Part shown: positions 55,636 through 64,000 of the stretch, in pieces
How positions within the stretch are numbered: position 1 is the first letter of the stretch
Layout: each line of letters opens with the position of its first letter
Assembly (NCBI GenBank): GCA_019915135.1
Contig: JAHLMK010000022.1
Location: 719,915-783,914, forward strand
DNA from: Strobilurus pachycystidiatus
Taxonomy: Eukaryota > Basidiomycota > Agaricomycetes > Agaricales > Physalacriaceae
Length of the DNA: 64,000 nt
Direction: 5' to 3'
Notes under the pieces: generated by a model
Seen by the model: only the letters and a program-made list of their open reading frames with translations
Database searches by the model: none
What the model was told of the DNA's origin: nothing
Made by a program: the position numbers and the translations under genes

Positions 55636-57951
55636 ATGAATCATATATTCAACGACAACGAGCTTGCCAATGCCAACCCCGAATGGGTTTCCAGTCAGTG
55701 GATTGGCTGTGATAGAGTCTTTCGCGATGTGCCGCGCTACGTCGCCATTGAGCTCACTCGAGCCCAAGCCATCCCACCAGAATTCAGATACCTACTTCCC
55801 GCCAAGGCAGCGTCACCGCCTTCATTCTTCGCCACTGCCACACTTCCTCCATGGAGTCTTGACGACGACAAACTCAAGGACACGAATTTGACCGACCTCA
55901 CGTTCACATCCACGGAGCCGTCTTTTACCCCCAACCTCTCCAACATCACGCTCATGCAGCTCCCTCCGATAGCGACCCTCCTGCGTCTAGAGAACGAAAT
56001 TGGTCAGAAATGGCTCGACGGTGCCAAATCACTCTGCGATGCACGTACCAAGAACGACATCCGCCACTTGCCACTCTGGGCGCTGACGCTGTTCACATCC
56101 CTTCGCCGAGCATGCAAGGCATGGGCTTCGTGGAGTGCCGCTTTGAGCTGGCTACAAGACGAAGCTTACCCAGACGAGGATGATCTTCGAGACCGAGCAT
56201 TGCATCTCGTCTCGTCCGTTTCGGGCTGGGCTGGACGTGCAAGCGCTGGACTTGGAGATGTCAGTTTCGAGTTTGTGGCAGATATCCTGGGTGATAATCA
56301 CCTACCAGGCTGCATCGTTGACATTCTCTTGAATGTTGTCAACACTCGCCTCGAGAAACGCGACGGTCCCAACAGGACCACCCTCGCAACTGGCACACAA
56401 TTCGCGGAGTTCATTGCAGCTGGCAACTACAGGAACGTGTCAGATCCAGGATACAAGCTTCTGGCGAAATATGTTACCTTGTTTTCGAGTCCGTCCGCTC
56501 ATTGCCAGCTATACCTGGCGCTGTACAGCCCCCCACTTCATTGGGCATCGTGTCTCATTGACTTCCACACGGGCCATGTTCACTTTGGCGACTCGCTTAC
56601 GCGCCGTGCACCTCGAGAATTCGTTCGACATCTCAAAGTCTGGTTGGAAGAAAACTTCAGACTTCAGGTTGAAGTTTTCCACGACTTACCTTGCGCCATA
56701 CAAATGGACGATTTTAGTTGCCCGATAATAGCAGCTAATACCGTAGCCCATAGTGCGCTCGGTGATTCTATGTGGACGCAAAAGAGTGCACGACGCCTGC
56801 GTATCACCGCCTTTTGCGACGTGTTGGAGGCCATCCTATTGGCACAGGAGGTCAGTGATTGACACGAATAGACTAAATGATGTACTTATCCTCACCTGTA
56901 GAACCCTTGGGCTCACGACCTCGATTGGAATGTGGATGCCCTGTCTGCAGCGGTTAGCAGTTTTCACGATGCAAAGACAAGCACGCCGGGTATAGACACC
57001 TGTCCAGCTGTGCTGTCGAGCTCGGAGACTGAGGCCGAAGTGCAGCAACCGCCTGGCACTAATCCCAGTACGGTTGCCGCTGCCTGTCGTACTGCGACGG
57101 GGAGCACTGCAGCCGGGAAACCAGTCAGGCCTCTTACGCTGGCCAAGGAGACGTCGGGAGTCTCTAAGAAGCGAGTACTGGACTATTCAGACGATGATGA
57201 AAAGCAGATGAATTCCAAACGTACCAAATCCGATTCCGCCGCCAAACCCATCCATCCCCTCTTTCAGTCATCCTCGAATTCAAAGCCCACACCGGCGCGC
57301 CTATCGTTGAAGGCCGACGACCGAAAGAAAGCTATCCAGGAAAGAGCGAAGGATTCTCCGCCGCTAGTCGAGCCTAGGAAGGCCAAGCCGGTTGGCAAGT
57401 CCAAAATTGTCGACGATTATTGTCTTGATCCCGGTCCAGGCGGCGTCAGCAAATCAGCAAAGAATGACCGGCTTATTCGCAAACAGATTGCAGCTGGGGT
57501 TCACGAGGCCAGCTCGGTCAAGCTGGCCAAGCTTCGTCGTGCATGTACAGAAGAGAAGAACGGAGACCCGGGTGATCCGGACGTTCGAGTCTTGGATCCG
57601 ATTACTGTGGTCTGCTCCCGCTGTCATGGTAGCGTGAAGCTGCAAGCTCCGTACCAGGCGAAGCGCTTTCGCAAGCACTGGGCTGAGCAGAAATGCAAAC
57701 CCTTCAAACACTCTACTATTGTGCAGCCCGAAATCGCCAACTTTTTCTCATCATCAACGCCGGCGCCTCCAAAACCTCCCCAGCCAACACTGAAGAAGTT
57801 ATGTGGAGGTCTCACTGGTGCTATCGACGACGCCATTCCCTTCTACATCGATAATGCACCTACTCCCGGAGGCGGCGCTAAGGAAATCAACTATTATGTC
57901 AAGCAGCTCTACGGCGAACGCGATACGAGACGAAGCCCTTGTGCGCATTGA
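55636..57951 (+). CDS. Ulp1-type (C48) protease with zinc cluster, element-borne
   Basis: ATG 55636, one intron (56851-56901), stop 57949-57951; about 755 residues with no break. Residues about 270-400 carry the Ulp1 catalytic order: LHWASCLIDF (His), HVHFGDSL (Asp), AIQMDDFSCPII (Gln and the nucleophile Cys). After an acidic/basic linker (KKRVLDYSDDDEKQMNSKRT) a Cys/His cluster appears: VCSRCHGSVKLQ, RFRKHWAEQKC. Near the end is AIPFYIDNAPTPGGGAKEIN. Such proteins accompany transposons in mushrooms; flanking repeats and relics fit that. It may cleave SUMO or element proteins. Confidence 0.7.
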
Positions 57952-57954
57952 TAG

Positions 57955-58720
57955 TGATTCTCAAGTCAGTGTACTGATTCCTCGATGAAAAACTTGTACT
58001 GACCTTTCGACGGTTCTCACTCTCGATTTTCTGGAGCACAAAGCCCCGCCGACGAGGCCCGTGAAGCGATTCAAGACCGAGATTCCGTTAAAGTCACCAG
58101 TGCCGGGTTCTTGGCGAAGCGACTTCAGATTGAGTCAACGTTGATGTAATCGGACTCGTTGGCGAGGGCGGCGCAGCCGCCGTCGATGTCCTCAAATTTG
58201 GGTCTCTCAGGTCAGTGTGTCGAATTTGTGGCCGTAAAACTTGAACTGATCTTCTGTTAGCTTTGTCATTACTGTAGTTTCGTTAGTCGATACTTGAAGC
58301 ACAGAAGCCCCGCCGGCGACACCACGCGCTAGAACGAAAGCCCCGATCATCGTCAAGGTCTGAACTTGTGAACCTCGGATGAGCAATTGGTAGGTTAGGC
58401 GAGGGCCGCGCAGCCTCCCGTAGATGTCATCTTCAAGCTTTCTTTTGTTGTGTTGTCGTGCTTGCGATGCATGATGTACACCTCCAGTAAGTCTCTATTG
58501 CATTTCATGGAGCGTTATTAATTATACCCGCGCATTGTCAAGACTTGCATTCCTGCCGGCGTCACCCACACATGCCAGACCTATATTGTACTCCGTTCAG
58601 ATGAATGCGACGAGACTCTGGATCGTCGCCGGCATCCGTGTAGCTGGCTGGCTATCGGCGACTTGGCGGCGCAGCCGCCCGTTTGGTCGATATGACTGGC
58701 TGTCTTTCGTGTCATGATAT
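57955..58720 (+). repeat. Diverged tandem repeat, about 240-base unit
   Basis: Three imperfect copies. Matching landmarks are tctcaagtcagtgt (57959) and tctcaggtcagtgt (58204); aaacttgtactgacct and aaacttgaactgatct; aaagccccgccgacga and agaagccccgccggcg; ggcgagggcggcgcagccgcc, ggcgagggccgcgcagcctcc and gcgacttggcggcgcagccgcc. A palindromic core, gcggcgcagccgc, recurs. Directly downstream of the Ulp1 ORF; possibly element end or LTR-derived sequence. Confidence 0.6.
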
Positions 58721-58869
58721 GACATGGCGGACATCTCGGATTAGGTGTTTCGAGGGCGTGAAAGGGCGACGCGCTTCATTTACGTACTCTTTTCATTCTT
58801 TCGTCTTGACCACTTCGTTATTTAGGTATTCAATCGTACAACTCGTAGATACCACATTTAACCTTCGTT

Positions 58870-60070
58870 ATTCAGACCAACGTGCCGCCTTGCAGACCGC
58901 CGACGCGTCCAAGCCTAACATTTGGTCAAGATACTCAAAAATTTCCGCCGAATGGACGACCGGAAACTCCAGCACCGCCCCGCGAATCGACGCTCGCCGA
59001 CGTTTTGGCGGTCATCTCGCAGGTGACGACTATGTCGCATCGACTGGACGAACGGTTGCACGCAGGCCTTCTGGAACGGAGCTGCAGCCAACCGCCAGGC
59101 CGACAACGATGCTCTCAATGCTCGCTTGGACGCTCTTCAGCGCGAATTCGCTGCCCTCCAGAATCGGTCAGTACACGCCGACGACCGTTCCCGAGCCTCG
59201 CATTCCTGTCCCTGATTGATATGCCGGGAAGGACCCCAGTCAGGCGCTGGACTTCGTCTCGGCCATTGAGGCGTACGCGTTACAGGTCTCTTTCGCGGAC
59301 GAACGCGCCAGCTTCTCTACGCGGCAAGCTTGATGACTGGTGATGCTGTACAGTGGGTGAAACCGCTGCAGAACGCAGCTGCTACCGACGCTGCCGCCTA
59401 TGACTGGTGTACCTTCCGACAAGGTTTTTTGCAGCAGTTCGGGGACCTAGAGCCACATGTCACACTGCCAACAGCAGCGGATGCACTATCGACACTCTCG
59501 CAGGGCAATTTATCAGTGACCTCAATGCTAAATCTCGCCCTCCATTCTCCGGCTCAAGCCAGAGGACAGGGATTCGTCCGTTTTTTACCAGTTTATGCTC
59601 AAGGCGCTGAGGCCGGAGGTTTCGAACCACGTCGCGGGGCGACGTTTCGCGTCAATCGATGCCCTCATCACCAAACCAAACTCCTGCGACTCGAGCCCAA
59701 CCTCCTATTGCTCCCAACACTCCTTCTTCTGCCCCTCCACCTGCCCCACGCCCCCAGGTCTCGGCCATGGCACCTCGTCGCGATCCCAATGCCATGGATG
59801 TGGATGCTACCAGGAAACGGGCTGGTGAGGTCTGTCGCCGCTGTGGTTGTCGCGGACACTACGAGCGAAACTGTGCAACATCGATGCAGATCTCACAAAC
59901 CGGTTCTCCTGCGCACTGTGGACAACTCGCCCGTCAGGTTGGGAATGGTGAATGAACATTGGAGACCATCATTCGGAGACAATACCCTTCGACATCGCAG
60001 ATATTGGCGACGATAACACCATTTTGGGGATTGCCTAGTTGCGAAAGCACCGGCCGAGTATAGACTGGAC
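58870..60070 (+). pseudogene. Ty3/gypsy retrotransposon gag-protease relic
   Basis: Gag-like readings in alternating frames: GKDPSQALDFVSAIEAYAL, SLMTGDAVQWVKPLQNAAA, DWCTFRQGFLQQFGDLEPH and FYQF-type MLKALRPEVSNHVAGRRF. A zinc knuckle follows (CRRCGCRGHYERNC, Cys-x2-Cys-x4-His-x4-Cys), then a protease-like end (IPFDIADIGDDNTILGIA with LRKHRPSID). Several frameshifts and stops separate these blocks. Reverse transcriptase and integrase were not found downstream, so this is a truncated relic. Confidence 0.65.
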
Positions 60071-62073
60071 TCTTTCTGGCTTCACGATGACTTCGTCAAG
60101 GTCATGGGGCAATTGACTGCCCTTCGGACATTTGGTCTCAGCTATGGCGGGGACCTAACGCCACCGCCCGACAGTGTTCAAAGGCGTCGCGATGTCGAAG
60201 ACTCGAGTGCCCGTGAAAAGGCTCAGTGTGATGAGGAGGAAGTCTGGGCACTCGAAGATCACCGTCCGATTCGACACATGATGTTCTCTCTTAAGGCTGG
60301 CAAGAGGCGAAACTTCTATTCGGGACGACGTTCGTGCTTCTCAGTTATTGGATACTTGTTCCTTACCTGCGTTAGATTTTCTTGATACTGCATGATTCCA
60401 GCGATATACCAATTCAAATCACAGTGATTCAAAAAGTACTACATTACTGGCGTTCTGAGGAAAAGGGTGGATTCACCACTCCGCCCGAACCCTTTCTCCA
60501 TTTGAGCTTCCCGTCTATCTCCACCGGCTGTAGTGTCACTGAACGTCCACCCGTTGTACCAGGACCCCCGTTGGTTACAAAAGAGAAGTAATCGCTCGGG
60601 CCTTGATTTCGAGAAATTCGTTTAGGACACGAAGCAGGTTCTCGATCACTCAAGTCGGCAGATCGTCGCTGAAGCCAAGGCATCTCAAGCTGAGGGGTGA
60701 ACCAGAACCTGGTTTTGGAAAAGTCAAGGGATTCCATGTAAGTTCCTCGAATTCCTCAATGCTTGTTCGATACTCAATCAGCTGTAGGGACGTCTCTAGG
60801 CAGTCTCGGAGAGATTGCAGACGACAAATACGACATCACCGTCACGACCGCCTGCGGCACTTTGAACACAACCTCGTCGTCAACATCGTTGATCAAGGTC
60901 AGTCGTGCATAAGCTTCGCGCCACGAACGCCGGTCGTGCGTCCATCATGGTCCTCGAGAGGGTCAACTCCGGTATAGAGGAGAACCAGATGGCGAAGAAG
61001 GCCAGGCCAGAGATTGTTCCTCGTCGAGGAGGACATCCTAGCGCACGGTACTGTCCGCCTCAGGCCAACGTACGTTCGCGGTTTCTCTGCCTTGTTTGAC
61101 ACTCACATCTCTACAGTACAAGAAGAGACACTTCCACGGCGCCTCTTCTTTGCGCCATCGAACCTTTCGCAACACTCAAGGGGGTATCTACGCGGTACAG
61201 CATGTAGTCTACAATCCGCCTCCTCACCAAGCCGGATGTCAACAGCCTACATGACACGGTCAGCACCACTTCGTTCGAGCTTACTGGTAGAGACGACACC
61301 GACCCACGGTGGAAAGGTTCTGTCGGCGTCCATCCTGACAATGAATCTGTCTGAAGATCAGCATAACCCCCAGCGCTCGATAATATAAGACGGAGACCGT
61401 GCAGACGCGGTGCGACTGACTACAAGTACTCTTGCAGGCTATTTTGCATGACCAAGCTCTGCTCTCAGTCAAGAATTCGTCGTGATCTCTCGAAGACGCG
61501 ACGCGGGGCAGCAAACTGAGAACGAGCGAGCATTGCACTCCGGTCGCGCCTTGACCCGTCATCCGCTCCTCCCAAAGCCAGGGACAGTCGCAGACGGGCA
61601 AAACATGGCTTACATGGCGGCGGCGTCTACCTTGCAGGTGGACTTCGCTCTAACCCACGTGCCTCCGCGAGGGAGATAGGCGTATGGCATGACATGGGCT
61701 GTAAGCGATGGCGGGGGCGGCGGGGCGGAAGGAGCCGGCTCCTGCAAACCAATGAATCTGTCTCAGAGTAAGTCAGCCCCAGCTCTCAACGGGAGAAGGG
61801 ACGACGAGCAAGGGCGTACCGACTCGCGCTGTTCCCAAGAATATGACCAGCCAGCCACTGCAGCACCATCCCATGTTATCGCAAACCGCCTCTACGGCAG
61901 CATCGCCGCGCAGAGAGTTACCCCCAGCGTCGTGCAGTCCCCGTTACGGGAAATAACAGTGGTTCGGTGTGACGGGGGAGGCGTGTTGCATCGAGTGCGG
62001 AATGCGCAGATGATGGTCGCTCGTCAAGACAGAAACTCTCACGATCAAACTCGGGGCAGTCTGATGCAGTCTG
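60071..62073. other. Unresolved, no supported gene
   Basis: Many short ORFs on both strands, none with a recognisable domain. 61689-62073 plus is Gly/Ala/Ser-rich and includes ITVVRCDGGGVLHRVRN, which loosely resembles IIVKYDDGGVLRRVPVRN in the C2H2 gene at 47.6 kb. Decayed gypsy pol cannot be excluded in 60.1-61.1 kb. Confidence 0.35.
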
Positions 62074-62828
62074 ATGTCTGGATTTTGCCGATCGGGGCGC
62101 ACATGTTCTGATTCATCCCATTCCTCTCCATCCAAGACGCCTCCCCTTCTGAGGGAGAAACTGTCCGAGATGTTCTATGCGATGGAGGCGCACTTGGCGG
62201 ATTTTACTGTTCGCCGGTTTCTCCGCAATCCACTTGTCCGCGCCTTCATCAACTCTGTCTTTCCGGGCAATCCAATGGCGGCGTTAATGCGACACTCATC
62301 CTCTCTCGCCAACCGTGGCCACATTCGCATGTACATCAAGCAAGCAAAAGATTGCCAGTATTCTTTAGGTACCGGATGGGAAGGTACGCAGTATGTTCGA
62401 TATATGAGTACGTCAATTGACAGTTAGTTCAGGTGCACTATATCTCTACCGACGACAGATTGAGCACGACAGTGAGGAACATCAGTATATCCGTCATATC
62501 ACAGATATTGACGGGGATAGCCTGCCTCATCACCCAGACGCCGACCTCTCTCACGGGTAGGCTACTGTACAAACGGATTCGAATCATGGTCTGCATGACA
62601 CCTGAGTCCAGCCGCTGCCTTGTAGAGGCCCAGTTTCTCCAGTGCGACATCTCCTTCAAGAGGGTAGTCGGATATCGGGGATTTATTCTTGTTGGGATGG
62701 AAAGAGACTCAAACATTGGTGGGCTTGTTTCCGCTTTTACCTTCATGTCTGACTCTCGCTCAGCTGTTGTATACTGTCGCGTCTACGCCACTAGAGAAAC
62801 AGCGGAGGCCCGTCATCGTGTATTTTAA
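62074..62828 (+). pseudogene. MULE-like transposase fragment (weak)
   Basis: Readings in two frames: LREKLSEMFYAMEAHLADF and TVRRFLRNPLVRAF; then LSTTVRNISISVISQ, RIMVCMTPESSRCLVEAQFL, QCDISFKRVVGYRGFILVGM, AVVYCRVYATRETAEARHRV. The block 'CDISFKRV..G' followed by an A/TVV-x-CRVY strand recalls Mutator-like transposase-related proteins of Agaricomycetes, where the first Asp lies in such a context. No zinc or SWIM motif remains. Treated as a relic. Confidence 0.4.
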
Positions 62829-63477
62829 GCAATTCACGATATCGTGTTTGGCCCTTGGGCGTCGCCTTCCGCACCACCACTGCGGCTCTCCTCGATTGGC
62901 TCTCTGCCGTTATACAGGACGGAGAGAGGCAGAGCGTCAAGGCCGGCGTCGGCGTAGGGACGTGAATGATCCTAAGCTGCTGGACAGTCATCGCAGAAGA
63001 AACGCATATACTAGATGCGTTGAAGGCGTGAAGAAATTAGTGATATATATAAGATTGAAACAATTTAGGATTGAAGTCCACGAAGCGCATCCGGGACCCG
63101 GCTGGTTCTGCTCCAAACTGCGCAACTATGTATTCTCCTGGACACACTACCCGCCACCAATTCACACCGCTCAGCGAGCGTCCTCCGTATCTAGCACTTC
63201 CCGATTGCCCTCGCTTTTTTCTGTCCACGCTGTCCACAGCGAAAAAAAGGACAAAACCAGGTTCAAGAACCACGTGAACGCGTGATGCGGGGAGGGAGAG
63301 TTGTTTGCGCCGCCTCAATCAGTGCCACGCTTCTCTGATGACTTTTTGCTCTATCGTGCCCATTCTTGCAGTCCAGGATGAGGATCTGTTTCAAAGGCAC
63401 TGGTCATGGAAAGAATTGAGAATGGGGTAGCGTTCGACAGCCTGAGCAATGTCAGTTCAAATTCTCTGTTTCTATAC
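62829..63477. other. Intergenic, no supported gene
   Basis: Contains an AT-rich tract (gatatatataagattg near 63043). Nothing else seen. Confidence 0.45.
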
Positions 63478-64000
63478 CTACACTAACCTGCTTAAAGACC
63501 ATTGACTTGGACTCTGCTGATTGTCGAGCATACGACACTGAAAGATCCAGGTGAGTGCTGGCAAGCTGGCTGGTGTAGCTCTAGACAAGCGTGAGCAAGG
63601 CAAGAGTTGTGGAGGTGCACTCACCGCCAACTCGTCCGCTTGGTCTCCCATGTGTAATTTGATCTTCTTCATCAGCTCTCCACGTCCACTACTTTTGCCC
63701 GGAAAGGGTATCATCATTCGATTGACAGTCGGTGTTGCCATGCGTGGCTGCGGGGATCGCACAACGGGTGGTGGTCCATCATTAGATTCGTCACTGAATT
63801 CACGAACGGGCTGCCCAGACTGGGATGAGACACCTCGCCTGTTATCCGTTCGGTGATTGGTGCCATTCTCGAAGGGCCGGGAGAGGGGTGACCTTCGCGG
63901 GCGAGAGTAGGGATGAACCCTTCGATTAGGCGGGGAGTTCATGGTAGCATCCTGGAGAGCCAGTAGCGGAAGAGCAGATGGGTCAGGGGTGAAGTCAGTT
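63478..64000 (-). CDS. Unrecognised gene, partial at right edge
   Basis: Minus-strand reading continues from beyond 64000 (TDFTPDPSALPLLALQDA) into NSPPNRRVHPYSRPRRSP, SSQSGQPVREFSDESNDGPP and MKKIKLHMGDQADELA. A GTGAGT donor near 63625 suggests an intron. The last exon could end near 63478-63500. Arg/Pro/Ser-rich, probably disordered; no family recognised. Confidence 0.4.
   Translation of the reverse strand, partial: TDFTPDPSALPLLALQDATMNSPPNRRVHPYSRPRRSPLSRPFENGTNHRTDNRRGVSSQSGQPVREFSDESNDGPPPVVRSPQPRMATPTVNRMMIPFPGKSSGRGELMKKIKLHMGDQADELAVSAPPQLLPCSRLSRATPASLPALTWIFQCRMLDNQQSPSQWSLSRLV

Noticed and set aside
60071..61400. Gypsy reverse transcriptase or integrase downstream of the gag relic
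   Set aside because: No YxDD, HHCC or DDE context found in any frame.

Overview
The window looks like nuclear DNA of a mushroom-forming basidiomycete (Agaricomycetes). Genes carry many short introns of about 45-60 bases with GT(A/G)NG..YAG borders. The gene set is fungal, and the mobile elements are types typical of mushrooms: KDZ, Plavaka, a chromovirus-like gypsy element and a Tad-like non-LTR element. All intron models were inferred by eye from splice signals and reading frame; nothing was computed or searched.

Layout. 1-3.3 kb: two-ORF non-LTR retroelement on the minus strand, cut by the left edge, with endonuclease followed directly by RNase H. 4.2-5.0 kb: Zn2Cys6 regulator. 5.3-7.9 kb: aldehyde dehydrogenase (minus), sharing a 197-base promoter with a small cytochrome c oxidase subunit gene (8.1-8.4 kb). 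8.6-13.1 kb: Dicer-like gene (minus) with both RNase III domains but no visible DExH ATPase half. 14.6-15.8 kb: mitochondrial CCDC90/Fmp32-type coiled-coil protein. 16.2 kb: SDR relic.

17.89-32.95 kb is the centrepiece: a complete 15.06-kb KDZ-class DNA transposon. It has terminal inverted repeats of about 700 bases and an 8-bp target-site duplication (ggtaacgg). It carries at least seven genes: a KDZ transposase with CxC2 zinc cluster, a TET/JBP 2-oxoglutarate dioxygenase, an AT-hook-like protein, a divergent pair of paralogous unknown genes, and two further unknown genes. It has inserted into the first coding exon of a host gene. Removing the element and one duplication copy restores that gene's reading frame, so its borders are known to the base. 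Transposase, DNA-oxidising enzyme and DNA-binding protein in one transposable unit suggest that the element writes or erases DNA methylation on itself or its target.

33-37 kb: two overlapping or fused disordered, unrecognised genes. 37.8-46.2 kb: relics on the minus strand, namely a Plavaka transposase, PAN2 WD40 repeats, SOG2-type leucine-rich repeats and a Pumilio RNA-binding domain, all frameshifted. 47.6-49.1 kb: intact C2H2 zinc-finger gene. 50.5-51.4 kb: small RING protein with two SUMO-interaction-like motifs. 51.7-53.7 kb: broken MSH4. 53.9-55.3 kb: two degraded genes, one F-box-like. 55.6-58.0 kb: intact ORF for a Ulp1-type protease fused to a zinc cluster, probably from a mobile element. 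58-63 kb: diverged tandem repeats, a gypsy gag/protease relic and a MULE-like relic. A partial unknown gene lies at the right edge.
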